DNA of 64,000 bases from Chitinophaga skermanii. GTDB taxonomy: Bacteria > Bacteroidota > Bacteroidia > Chitinophagales > Chitinophagaceae. This document shows, piece after piece, positions 9,154 through 17,144 of the stretch. A program made the translations under genes and the position numbers. The stretch lies in the NCBI RefSeq assembly GCF_003259335.1, contig NZ_QLLL01000003.1, positions 186,001 to 250,000 of the forward strand, given 5' to 3'. How positions within the stretch are numbered: position 1 is the first letter of the stretch; the number at the start of each line of letters is the position of its first letter. The notes under the pieces are model-generated. The model had not been told where the DNA came from, did no database searches, and saw nothing but the letters and a program-made list of their open reading frames with translations.

Positions 9154-9639
9154 ATGGAAAACAAAACGGATAATGGCATTAACCTCCGCTTCCTGGCAGA
9201 ACCGGGTCATGTAAATTTTGGCGGTAAAGTACACGGTGGTTCCGTGATGAAATGGATTGACCAAGCAGGGTATGTGTGCGCTGTAAATTGGAGTGGACAA
9301 TATGCCGTTACGGTATATGTTGGCGGTATCCGCTTCTATAAACCTATTTCCATCGGCGAACTTATTGATGTGGAAGCGCGCGTTATTTACACAGGTACTA
9401 CGAGCATGCACGTAGCCATCGACGTTTACGCGGGTAATCCCAAGCAACAGCAGCGCAATAAAACCACGCATTGTGTCATCGTGTTTGTAGCCGTCGACGA
9501 CCAGGGTAAGCCGGTACATGTACCTAAATTCAGTCCTGTTACCGAGGAAGAAATTGCTATGGAGGCGTATGCTAAACGCCTAATGGACCTTCGCAAAGGA
9601 ATTGATGAAGAAATGAGTAAATATATAGATCCAGCCTAA
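9154..9639 (+). CDS. Acyl-CoA thioesterase, hotdog fold
   Basis: The protein has 161 residues. The pattern is that of the BFIT/BACH/YciA-type acyl-CoA hydrolases: the active-site segment N-F-G-G-K-V-H-G-G-S-V-M-K-W-I-D-Q-A-G, a central helix followed by antiparallel strands, then V-Y-V-G-G-I-R-F-Y-K-P-I with the hotdog signature and V-x-V-E-A-R-V. It hydrolyses acyl-CoA to free acid and CoA in the cytoplasm. An upstream in-frame ATG at 9091 would add 21 residues with no family similarity and would overlap the probable regulatory palindrome, so I chose 9154. It is divergent from the AraC regulator, and a terminator follows. Confidence 0.88.
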   Translation: MENKTDNGINLRFLAEPGHVNFGGKVHGGSVMKWIDQAGYVCAVNWSGQYAVTVYVGGIRFYKPISIGELIDVEARVIYTGTTSMHVAIDVYAGNPKQQQRNKTTHCVIVFVAVDDQGKPVHVPKFSPVTEEEIAMEAYAKRLMDLRKGIDEEMSKYIDPA

Positions 9640-9663
9640 GAAAGGTGGTCGAAATAACATGGT

Positions 9664-9693
9664 AGAGCTGCCTTATTGGGTGGCTCTTTTTTT
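9664..9693 (+). terminator. Rho-independent terminator after the thioesterase
   Basis: A 9-bp stem (AGAGCTGCC pairing with GGTGGCTCT, two G-T pairs) is followed by a run of Ts. Confidence 0.8.
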
Positions 9694-9854
9694 GTTGTAT
9701 ATAGGCTGTTGATACGCCTAAAATTCTTTATTGATAATCAGCCACCTGGGCAAAATAAACGGTGAAAAAAAGCACTTTTTATTGCTCTTTTTTAGTGAAA
9801 AATACTTATCTTCAAACTGTTAACCTTTACAAAACCCGTAAATATTTCATCCAC

Positions 9855-10727
9855 ATGAAAAAAGTTGTTAAACTCGATTGGGAGCTACTTGCCCAGGTGT
9901 TATTGAACTATGAAGCCTTCTCTAACAAACCTCCAAAATCCGCGAAGAAAAAGGTCCCCGACAGCGAAAAAATCCGTACTCATCGCAAAGAATTTAGCCA
10001 AGTAGCCAAAACAGCTGCAGCAGTACGCGGAGCATTCGCTGATATTATAGCCTTTGTAAAAGATACGACGATGTTCCGTCGATTTTCTAGTCAATTGGTA
10101 GCGGTGTTGAAAGCCGATGTAATACATGATCCAGGCGAGCGTACAGTAGAAGCAGGCGACGTAACGTTATTAGAAACTTTCGATTTCAATGAGAAAGCAT
10201 TATTACGTCGTTCGTGCAAAGCGCCATATACAATTGAGGCAGACCGTAAGAAAGGAATGGTAACTGTAGATATCCCTTCTTTTCTAACCATCAACACAAT
10301 AAATAAACATAAACAATCAACGCACTTTAAGTTATTAGTAGCCGTGTGCGCGATTGATTTTGATGGGCATCAAACAACTAGTTTTTTTTCAACGTCTCCT
10401 GCTATAAAAATGGATACTGTAAAGACGGATACCTATAAATTTGAAGCAAAGCTAGCACCCAATGAGACGCGCCATTTGTTTGTATCTATCGGAATTGCAT
10501 TTCTTAAGATAGAACATGGCAGGGAGTATACCATTAATGGTGGAAAATTGAACGCCATGCAAATTTGTAAAGTATATCCTAAAGTAACGGTAGAAGAATT
10601 GAAAGCCTTATCCCGTAAAGCTAGTAACAAGAAAATGTTGGTGAACCCTACGGGTAAACTACAAAGTGAACGAGAAATGCTGGAAGCCCTTCGTATTCGA
10701 TTAGGATTACCCAAATTTGAGGACTAG
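9855..10727 (+). CDS. Unrecognised Bacteroidota-type protein, 290 residues
   Basis: I do not recognise this protein. It has no signal peptide and no membrane helices. The N-terminal third is basic and helical (many Lys and Ala, including PPKSAKKK). The middle has beta-rich segments, including V-D-I-P-S-F-L-T-I-N and F-K-L-L-V-A-V-C-A-I-D-F-D-G, and the C-terminus is basic and helical. The start at 9855 (ATG) is preferred over a GTG at 9762, because the extra 31 residues look like translated leader. It stands alone, between a terminator and the large inverted repeat that precedes the GNAT gene. Codon use is similar to that of the neighbours. Confidence 0.7.
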   Translation: MKKVVKLDWELLAQVLLNYEAFSNKPPKSAKKKVPDSEKIRTHRKEFSQVAKTAAAVRGAFADIIAFVKDTTMFRRFSSQLVAVLKADVIHDPGERTVEAGDVTLLETFDFNEKALLRRSCKAPYTIEADRKKGMVTVDIPSFLTINTINKHKQSTHFKLLVAVCAIDFDGHQTTSFFSTSPAIKMDTVKTDTYKFEAKLAPNETRHLFVSIGIAFLKIEHGREYTINGGKLNAMQICKVYPKVTVEELKALSRKASNKKMLVNPTGKLQSEREMLEALRIRLGLPKFED

Positions 10728-10780
10728 ATAATTAAGCTTTCGCCTTGGATGTATGCTGGGCGAAGTTTCCCTATTTTATT

Positions 10781-10875
10781 TCATGTAATTGTTTTAATAT
10801 CAACTTTCACTTGCATAGTGGCGGATTGGGGATACCCTTTCATATCCTCATTGGCATATTAAAACAATTACATGA
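10781..10875. repeat. 20-bp perfect inverted repeat around 55 bases, overlapping the GNAT start codon
   Basis: The left arm at 10781-10800 (TCATGTAATTGTTTTAATAT) is the exact reverse complement of 10856-10875. The two are separated by 55 bases. The right arm contains the ATG (10872-10874) of the acetyltransferase and the bases just before it. Within the 55 bases there is a weak promoter-like pair, TTG at 10811 and TACCCTTT at 10833, pointing at the gene. Confidence 0.9.
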
Positions 10876-11363
10876 TACAATTAGCACCATTTGAAGAAAT
10901 TGATTTCAATAGGTTAATCGCTTGGTTGGATACCGAGGAATTACTGGTACAAGTAGCAGGCCCACTATTCACCCATCCATTAAACACAGCCCAACTCGTT
11001 ACATACATAGCCGACCCCAATCGCCATGCTTTTAAAGTAATCGATACTACTTCACATACTGTAATTGGCCATGCCGAAATCTACAAAACAGAAGACAATA
11101 CAGGAAAAATATGCCGTGTTGTAATTGGCGATACAACCTTACGCGGTAAAGGTATTGGGCAAGCGCTTATCTCTGCATTAGTAGCCTATGCGGTAGAAGA
11201 TTTACAATTACAAGCTGTGGAATTAAATGTATACGATTGGAATACCGCCGCTATTAAATGCTATGAGAAAGTAGGGTTTGTGTTCAATCCAAATAAGATG
11301 GCTACCATTGTGGTGAACGGAGAAACTTGGATATCGTTGAATATGGTGTATATGAAGCATTAA
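10872..11363 (+). CDS. GNAT-family N-acetyltransferase
   Basis: The protein has 163 residues and carries the GNAT fold signatures. The acetyl-CoA-binding loop of motif A is seen as V-V-I-G-D-T-T-L-R-G-K-G-I-G-Q-A-L-I, with its R-G-K-G-I-G core at about residues 90-97. Motif B follows near the end (V-E-L-N-V-Y-D-W-N-T-A-A-I-K-C-Y-E-K-V-G-F). It transfers an acetyl group from acetyl-CoA to an amine; the substrate cannot be read from the sequence, and small molecule, antibiotic and protein N-terminus are all possible. Its start codon lies within the right arm of the 20-bp inverted repeat, so expression may depend on which transcript is made. Confidence 0.88.
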   Translation: MIQLAPFEEIDFNRLIAWLDTEELLVQVAGPLFTHPLNTAQLVTYIADPNRHAFKVIDTTSHTVIGHAEIYKTEDNTGKICRVVIGDTTLRGKGIGQALISALVAYAVEDLQLQAVELNVYDWNTAAIKCYEKVGFVFNPNKMATIVVNGETWISLNMVYMKH

Positions 11364-11460
11364 GTAGATAGCCAGGCTGTAAACAATTAAGTTTCTTCCA
11401 TTGCGGTAAAGAAATGGAGAAATATGTATGTTTTAATCGACTGATGGTGTAAAATGCCTT

Positions 11461-12498
11461 TTAACCAGCTTTTTTAGGCGTTAAGAATTTTGTAAATGGC
11501 GCTAGGGTAACGAAGAATGAATTCCCCTGTGTACGGTTGCTGGCACCCAATTCGCTAATCCATCTAACTACTATGGTAGATCGAATTTTGGGAATAAAAA
11601 TGTTGGCCTCTGCACCCAAGCCGTAAATATGGTCTTTATTGGCTAAATCGAATTGACTGGAGCTGATGGCTGGGATCGTCATTTTATCAGTCGTAGTTTT
11701 GTATTGCATGTAGTAGACTAAGCCCGCATTAATAATCATGGGAAGTGGGGTGCCTTGTACGGGTTTGTACCATGTTTTACCGGCCCCACCTTCTATTGTA
11801 AACAAGTTACCGGCGTGGATATCGTTATTGCCGGTGTTTTTCTTTTTGCTGTTGATGGCATATGAGAAGAGAGCCGAGAAATTCCATGCTTTCTTTTTGT
11901 CGAAGTAAACGGTACTACCTGCAGAGAATTCGTTGGTCCACATACCAATACCGGCGTTATCATCGCCACCTAGTTCATATTTACCAGTGGGTATGTAAAG
12001 GGCGTAACCGGCTGTGAAATCTGCTTGCTTGGTTTTCCATCCCAATTGAATAGGCTGCACATACAAATCTGTAAAAGCTAATGAAGATTTGGTGGTTACA
12101 AGGTTACCTTCCAACTTGCTAGAAGCAAACCCAACCAGCACGGAAGCACCGTAATTGCCACTTAGTATTTTTTGATTGGTAACAACACTACCACCCAATC
12201 CCAACAAGAACATATTAATACTTTCCGCCGATATTTTATCGCCGTTCCCATTGATGAATTTTGAAGTATGGTAATCATACAGTACTACTGCTCCTCCCAC
12301 AGAAGGTGGAGCTTGGGTGCCCGATTGTAAACCCATATCGCCTAACACATGGGTGCCTTTCAACTGTGCGTTTGCATGTTGGGTTTGCAGGCCCCAAGCG
12401 ATTACAAAACAACCTACAAACAAGGCTATTTTTAATGCATAACAAGGGTAGGAAAACCAATTTTCTTTCAACCAAGCAAATAATGGACGCTGCTTCAT
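11461..12498 (-). CDS. Outer-membrane beta-barrel protein, phenol-degradation MetA-type (SphA-like) family
   Basis: The protein has 345 residues. A signal peptide is visible (hydrophobic stretch about residues 20-38, ending before Ala-Gln). The mature part has alternating hydrophobic strands with a terminal aromatic-rich strand, and the segments T-A-G-Y-A-L-Y-I-P-T-G-K-Y and A-G-L-V-Y-Y resemble the putative outer-membrane channels of the Phenol_MetA_deg family. Those proteins are thought to carry hydrophobic substrates across the outer membrane, but their real substrate is mostly untested. The start at 12498 is preferred over 12519 because it places the Lys/Arg-rich N-region directly before the hydrophobic core. 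It appears monocistronic. Confidence 0.6.
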   Translation of the reverse strand: MKQRPLFAWLKENWFSYPCYALKIALFVGCFVIAWGLQTQHANAQLKGTHVLGDMGLQSGTQAPPSVGGAVVLYDYHTSKFINGNGDKISAESINMFLLGLGGSVVTNQKILSGNYGASVLVGFASSKLEGNLVTTKSSLAFTDLYVQPIQLGWKTKQADFTAGYALYIPTGKYELGGDDNAGIGMWTNEFSAGSTVYFDKKKAWNFSALFSYAINSKKKNTGNNDIHAGNLFTIEGGAGKTWYKPVQGTPLPMIINAGLVYYMQYKTTTDKMTIPAISSSQFDLANKDHIYGLGAEANIFIPKIRSTIVVRWISELGASNRTQGNSFFVTLAPFTKFLTPKKAG

Positions 12499-12736
12499 AA
12501 GAATAACGAATGAGGGCAATACAACGAGTGTTTGCCATGGGTGAATACAATAATTTGTGTGAAGAGTGTGCGCCTAATATTGTTATGCTAAGGAAGGAGA
12601 GCCGCAAGAAATGAGCGGTCGTATTTATACAACATATAACCCCTAGTTTTGTTTAGGTGGTTTGTATGTGATCGATCGGAAATGAGCAGAATATTAGCTA
12701 CTTTTAGATCAGGCCCAAAATGGGCTTTAACTACCC

Positions 12737-12765
12737 AAAAAAAGCCGCGGATAAACATCCACGGC
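12737..12765 (-). terminator. Rho-independent terminator, minus strand, after the metallophosphoesterase
   Basis: On the minus strand GCCGTGGAT pairs with ATCCGCGGC around GTTT, followed by seven Ts. Confidence 0.8.
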
Positions 12766-12790
12766 GTCATATCCAGTATTTAGTTCTCGT

Positions 12791-14269
12791 TTATATTGAC
12801 AATACTTCTTCGAAAATATTACCGAAACGGTCGGTTGCTTTCACCTTTACAGTCTTCGCATTTGCACTTGGTTCTGCCAAATACAAGTGATCCGTTTTAA
12901 TTGGTTCAGCCCATTTGTGTTTCGCCGGCAATTGGTCGCCTTTGTACAATGCCACTGTTTCTGGATCGAAACCGGTGTATTGTGTCATCTCGCCTTTTGC
13001 TACGCCATCTTCAAACCATTCAACCTTCCATTTCGCATCATAGTTCCATACGTTGGCAACCACGGCATTTGGTTTTTCCGGGATACTGCCCTTTGCATGG
13101 ATCTTGATTTGGTGATTTTTAGTTTTACCTACCGATTTGTAGTACCAAGTAATGTTATCACCATCTACTTCGTACACACCGTAACCGGCAGGGGCACCAT
13201 CGCCACAAGGGCCGCACCACCACGCACCACACAACGTACCATGGTTGTGCTCCATGATGTTGTCTTTCTCCCAGTTTTCATTCCAATGGGTATGACCACT
13301 CATGATATGCACTTTATACGGTTTCAACATTTTGTACAAGTACTCGCGGTTCGCTACCGTTCCACCAGGGCTATCTTCTTTCGCACCTTTACGACGAGCT
13401 GCTCCTGTATTTGTTGGAATGTGCATCGAAACAATTACCATGCTACCATGAGGAACAGTACTCAAATCTTTCTCAATCCAAGCCAATTGCTGTTCATTAA
13501 GGTAGCCTACATAATGCTTATTGCTGCCCAAGAAGAACACATCATCGAGCATAATGTAATGCACCTTACCTCGGTTGAACGAGTAGTAAGTAGGACCGTA
13601 TAATGATTTGAATTTGTTTTGTGATTGATCGTCTGAACGAGCCGTTTTGCCGTCCATATCGTGGTTGCCGATTACTTGGAAGAAGGGAACGCCTGTTACT
13701 TCAACCGCTTTATTGTAATCGTCGAATAAATCGAATTTATCGAACACCAAGTCGCCGCAACCGATACCGAAGGTAGGCACGCCGCCGAGGTTTTTAATTT
13801 CTTCGCGTGTATCTGGAGCTGAAGTACGAACAAGTTCATTACCGTCTGCTTTATCCCAAATCTGCGGATCGGCCCATACAACAAACGCATGTTTATGGTC
13901 GCCGTTCTCCATCGCTTTCAACTCAACATTGTAAGTTTGACTAGCGCTTTTTTTATTGATCAACGTATAGAAACGCGCCAAACCATGTTCGTTCGGAATT
14001 TCATAACCACTAGGTAATGAAATAAATACGTATTCCGCATCGTGGTGGGTATTGATCGTGTAATTACCGTTTTTATCAGTGATAGCAATACTGTACCCGT
14101 CGCTCATCACAACGTTAGCCAATCCTTTGCCTTTTGCCGTTACTCTACCTTTTACACCTACTGTAGTGAAGGTATTACCCGTTTTGTCGTTGGCCAATAA
14201 TGGCACAGCCGGGAGGCTGGTTACGGCTGAAAGTAAGCCTAGGTTTCTTAGAAAATGACGTCTTTCCAT
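12791..14269 (-). CDS. Calcineurin-like metallophosphoesterase, exported
   Basis: The protein has 492 residues. The N-terminus M-E-R-R-H-F-L-R-N-L-G-L-L is a Tat-like signal (twin Arg, F-L-R) followed by a hydrophobic stretch. Then come an Ig-like carboxypeptidase-regulatory domain (~40-110), the catalytic domain (~125-400) and a C-terminal beta domain, the MetallophosN/C arrangement of Bacteroidota. Metal-binding motifs are W-A-D-P-Q, G-C-G-D-L-V, G-N-H-D (in VIGNHDMDG), S-M-H-I-P and M-S-G-H-T-H-W. It hydrolyses phosphomonoesters or phosphodiesters using two metals. As last gene of nutrient locus 1, it probably releases phosphate from the captured substrate. The exact substrate is unknown. 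Confidence 0.9.
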   Translation of the reverse strand: MERRHFLRNLGLLSAVTSLPAVPLLANDKTGNTFTTVGVKGRVTAKGKGLANVVMSDGYSIAITDKNGNYTINTHHDAEYVFISLPSGYEIPNEHGLARFYTLINKKSASQTYNVELKAMENGDHKHAFVVWADPQIWDKADGNELVRTSAPDTREEIKNLGGVPTFGIGCGDLVFDKFDLFDDYNKAVEVTGVPFFQVIGNHDMDGKTARSDDQSQNKFKSLYGPTYYSFNRGKVHYIMLDDVFFLGSNKHYVGYLNEQQLAWIEKDLSTVPHGSMVIVSMHIPTNTGAARRKGAKEDSPGGTVANREYLYKMLKPYKVHIMSGHTHWNENWEKDNIMEHNHGTLCGAWWCGPCGDGAPAGYGVYEVDGDNITWYYKSVGKTKNHQIKIHAKGSIPEKPNAVVANVWNYDAKWKVEWFEDGVAKGEMTQYTGFDPETVALYKGDQLPAKHKWAEPIKTDHLYLAEPSANAKTVKVKATDRFGNIFEEVLSI

Positions 14270-14320
14270 GTTGATAAATAAAGGGTTTATCCTGTTTTTC
14301 GTGCAGCTATAAGTGTTAGT

Positions 14321-14353
14321 AAAAATACATAACGGGCAACTAGGTGCCCGTTA
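14321..14353 (-). terminator. Hairpin terminator between the metallophosphoesterase and DUF5689 genes
   Basis: A 9-bp perfect stem (TAACGGGCA pairing with TGCCCGTTA, loop ACTAGG) is followed on the minus strand by an ATGTATTTTT run. It would lower read-through from the DUF5689 gene into the metallophosphoesterase. Confidence 0.55.
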
Positions 14354-14372
14354 CGATATTGTTATGTAAATG

Positions 14373-15647
14373 TTACTCTGGAATTCTTTCGTATACCGCA
14401 ATGTCTTCAATGCTCAAACGACCATTCAAAATGGTACCACCGTTTGTTGTACCTAAGCCCAATTTCGTTACCCTGAAACGTACCGGTGTTTGGATGTTCA
14501 ACATAATGGTAGCAATCTTAGCTGTAGCGCTCGCATCTTTGTAAACGTCGCTTACGCGTGACCAAGTTGCACCTTTATCGGTAGATGCTTCTAGTACCCA
14601 AGAGCTGCTAGCATCTGTGTAATATGCACCGTACGACAATGTCACCTTAGAGGCACCATTTGGTAAATCAAAGTTCATTTGCACATGCCCATCATAGTTC
14701 AAGTTCTGTTGCATACGAATACATTGTTTACCTGCCGGGTTAAACCTGTCGCGATCTTTTGTATTGGCCAAAATCGCTTGGTTTAATGTCCAGTTACCGG
14801 TTTTTAAGTCAATGGCTGCAGAAGGGTAAGAACCTTTGGCAGAAGCATCTGGAGATTCAAAATCTTCCGCGAACTTATCGTACAATTTGCCTGATGGGAA
14901 TTTCACATCATTCAAAGTTCTTAATAAGAAATGCTTAGTCGCTGTACTGTCGCGTACAGTGCTATTGGCATTGGCGAAGTTCGGGATACCTACAAACGTA
15001 GCACTCACCGGTACTGTTTTATCCGCGAAGGTTGCACCTGGGTAGGTGTACAATACAACGGAAGAATCGGAACCGTCGGTTAAATGACCTTGTTTGCTAT
15101 ACAAAGGGTTATTTTTATCGCCAGGGATAATATCCGCGTTCAACGATACCAAAGTGTTTTCGTATTTCGCAAAGTCTTTCACCAATGCCGATAAAGAAAT
15201 GCTGTAAGAAGGAATACGGCTAGCTTTTGCTACGTAACGTACGTCTTCTTTCTTCACATTCACCACCTGCAAAGCACCTTTGTTGTTGATCATTTTAGCG
15301 CCTAAAACTTTCACTACAACAGAGTCGCCAAAGCTAACGTTTACAGGAGCATTGTTTTCCAATACTACGCTAATACCACGCAAGGTTAATTTAGAATCGT
15401 CTTCCAAGATGAACTGGCCCACCGGTAAGTTTTTACCCGTTGTGTCAGAAATTACTACACCACGGATGTACGTAGCGTTAATAAGGGCTTGGGAGTTTAA
15501 TTCGAGGTCGGCGTTTTTATATTGCTGGCGTAATACTTCAATTGAAATATAGGGGCTAGGGGTGCCTTTCGAGAAGTTGGTATCTTCTTTCAAGCAAGCC
15601 GTTAAAGCCGTCATCGCCATTAAAGCACCTAAAAATATCTTTTTCAT
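14373..15647 (-). CDS. DUF5689-type outer-membrane lipoprotein
   Basis: The protein has 424 residues. The N-terminus has a lipobox (T-A-C at residues 16-18), so Cys18 is the likely lipid anchor. The first ~250 residues fit DUF5689, which in Bacteroidota is repeatedly found beside SusC/SusD pairs: a typical start (Y-I-S-I-E-V-L-R-Q-Q-Y) followed by OB-like beta strands (I-R-G-V-V-I-S-D-T-T-G, F-I-L-E-D-D-S, G-D-S-V-V-V-K-V). The last ~150 residues look like a beta-sandwich with S-W-V-L-E-A-S-T-D-K-G-A-T-W, a choice-of-anchor-like module. It probably binds substrate at the cell surface. Function is inferred from context. Confidence 0.75.
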   Translation of the reverse strand: MKKIFLGALMAMTALTACLKEDTNFSKGTPSPYISIEVLRQQYKNADLELNSQALINATYIRGVVISDTTGKNLPVGQFILEDDSKLTLRGISVVLENNAPVNVSFGDSVVVKVLGAKMINNKGALQVVNVKKEDVRYVAKASRIPSYSISLSALVKDFAKYENTLVSLNADIIPGDKNNPLYSKQGHLTDGSDSSVVLYTYPGATFADKTVPVSATFVGIPNFANANSTVRDSTATKHFLLRTLNDVKFPSGKLYDKFAEDFESPDASAKGSYPSAAIDLKTGNWTLNQAILANTKDRDRFNPAGKQCIRMQQNLNYDGHVQMNFDLPNGASKVTLSYGAYYTDASSSWVLEASTDKGATWSRVSDVYKDASATAKIATIMLNIQTPVRFRVTKLGLGTTNGGTILNGRLSIEDIAVYERIPE

Positions 15648-15684
15648 CTCAAGTTATATTTAGAGAATCGATTTTATAATTTGA

Positions 15685-17130
15685 TTATTTATTCCACCAC
15701 ACTTTCGTTAACATATCATCCGGGCCACCCATTTCAGCTACTGCTTTCTTGTAGTTAGTAGCGTTTAATGATTGAACGGTGATCGGGTAACGGAAACGGG
15801 TAGGCATGATTTTGTTGTTCTGTACACCAGGGCCAATCGGCATAACCGGGAAGCCAGTTCTGCGGTACTCGTGGTATTGTTGGAAGTCGGTGAAGAACAA
15901 CGTGTAATACTTCTGTACATGGATTTTCTCCATTTTCTCGTTGTCGTTCGTTGCTTCTGTCCAGTTAATACCTTCATGCGTTAAGTAGTTGGTAGGAACA
16001 GTTAAACCCCATAATGTAATCGCGCTAGCTACACCTTTCTCGTAGTAAGATTTAGCATCGCCGGTGATATACCCTTTTAAGGCTGCTTCTGCCAAGATGA
16101 ATTGCAATTCTGGGTAGTTAATAATGTTACCCATCATTGGCTCGTTCATCAAGTTTTTATTGTAGTAAGAAAGGCGTGCAGTAGGAGCGTTAGTAGGCTC
16201 GTAACCACTGGCTAAACCTTGGTACTCACCGCTAACTTTTACCGCCCACTTGTCGATACGCGGATCTTCCCATTCTTTCAAGTTGTTGATGAAGTAAGAA
16301 CATAAGCTATTATCACCATTGAAATCGTATTCACGGTACGTATTGAACGCCGTAACGTACGGTGCTACTACTGTGAATTTAAAGATCGCAGACTCGCTGT
16401 TATCGTTGAAGATTGGGTATTTAGCAGGTGTGGAAACAATTTCTTGCATTTTAGCTGCAATAGCTACCTCGTCTTTCTTAGAAGCTCGAAGTAATAAACG
16501 CAAGTACAAACTGTTACCGAATTTTCTCCAACGATCGGCATTACCATTGTACAGCATTTCTAATGTACTATCAGTTACGGCTTGTTTCGCTGTTAATAAT
16601 TCGTTCGCTTCTTCCAATTTCTTGAAAAGGTCGGGATAGATGTCTGATTGCTTATCGAATTTCGGTTGGAAGTTACCTTCTTTACCGTTGTTGGCTTCTG
16701 TATAAGGTACATCACCATATAAGTCAGTGATCAAACTCATTACCCACACGTCCAAAATACGGCCAATACCCATCCATGTTTTATTACCCACTAACGCACC
16801 ACCTTTGTAGATGTCGAGGAAGTTCGTGCGTTGAGTATACCAGTTGCTCCACATGTATTCCGATTCGTTCGGACGAATGATATAACGGTGAATTTCGTCG
16901 GTATTGATATTGGTTACGTGTACTTGCATTAATTCGTTTGTTAATCGAAGTGCACGCGTTTGATTCGCTTGTAATACTTTGATTAAGGCCGGTGTAACCA
17001 ACGACTCTGGCTGCGCCGATGAGGCCCCGTTTTTATTGGTATTTGTTTCTACAAAGTCTTTCGTGCAACTCACCAAGCCGATAGTCGTCATGGCAAATGC
17101 AGAAAGTGCTAATATGCTGAGTTTTTTCAT
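15685..17130 (-). CDS. SusD/RagB-like nutrient-binding lipoprotein (SusD-like_2)
   Basis: The protein has 481 residues. A lipoprotein signal ends at Cys22 (G-L-V-S-C). The body shows the TPR-like helices of SusD homologues of the SusD-like_2 group, with W-S-N-W-Y near the start, G-D-V-P-Y-T-E-A, D-R-W-R-K-F-G-N-S-L-Y-L-R and a C-terminal P-T-R-F-R-Y-P. The protein sits on the SusC barrel as a lid and captures the substrate. ATG at 17130 is chosen because it puts the lipobox at the normal distance; an ATG at 17142 is possible. It lies directly after the SusC gene on the minus strand. Confidence 0.9.
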   Translation of the reverse strand: MKKLSILALSAFAMTTIGLVSCTKDFVETNTNKNGASSAQPESLVTPALIKVLQANQTRALRLTNELMQVHVTNINTDEIHRYIIRPNESEYMWSNWYTQRTNFLDIYKGGALVGNKTWMGIGRILDVWVMSLITDLYGDVPYTEANNGKEGNFQPKFDKQSDIYPDLFKKLEEANELLTAKQAVTDSTLEMLYNGNADRWRKFGNSLYLRLLLRASKKDEVAIAAKMQEIVSTPAKYPIFNDNSESAIFKFTVVAPYVTAFNTYREYDFNGDNSLCSYFINNLKEWEDPRIDKWAVKVSGEYQGLASGYEPTNAPTARLSYYNKNLMNEPMMGNIINYPELQFILAEAALKGYITGDAKSYYEKGVASAITLWGLTVPTNYLTHEGINWTEATNDNEKMEKIHVQKYYTLFFTDFQQYHEYRRTGFPVMPIGPGVQNNKIMPTRFRYPITVQSLNATNYKKAVAEMGGPDDMLTKVWWNK

Positions 17131-17144
17131 TGTTGACGTCATTT

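Noticed and set aside
9079..9519. Minus-strand open frame of 146 codons
   Set aside because: It is antisense to the thioesterase, which has clear hotdog motifs.
10781..10875. Reading the inverted repeat as an ordinary terminator of the upstream gene
   Set aside because: The loop of 55 bases and the lack of a T run are atypical, and the right arm covers a start codon.
12887..13603. Long plus-strand open frame (238 codons)
   Set aside because: It is antisense to the well-supported metallophosphoesterase gene and has no recognisable domain.
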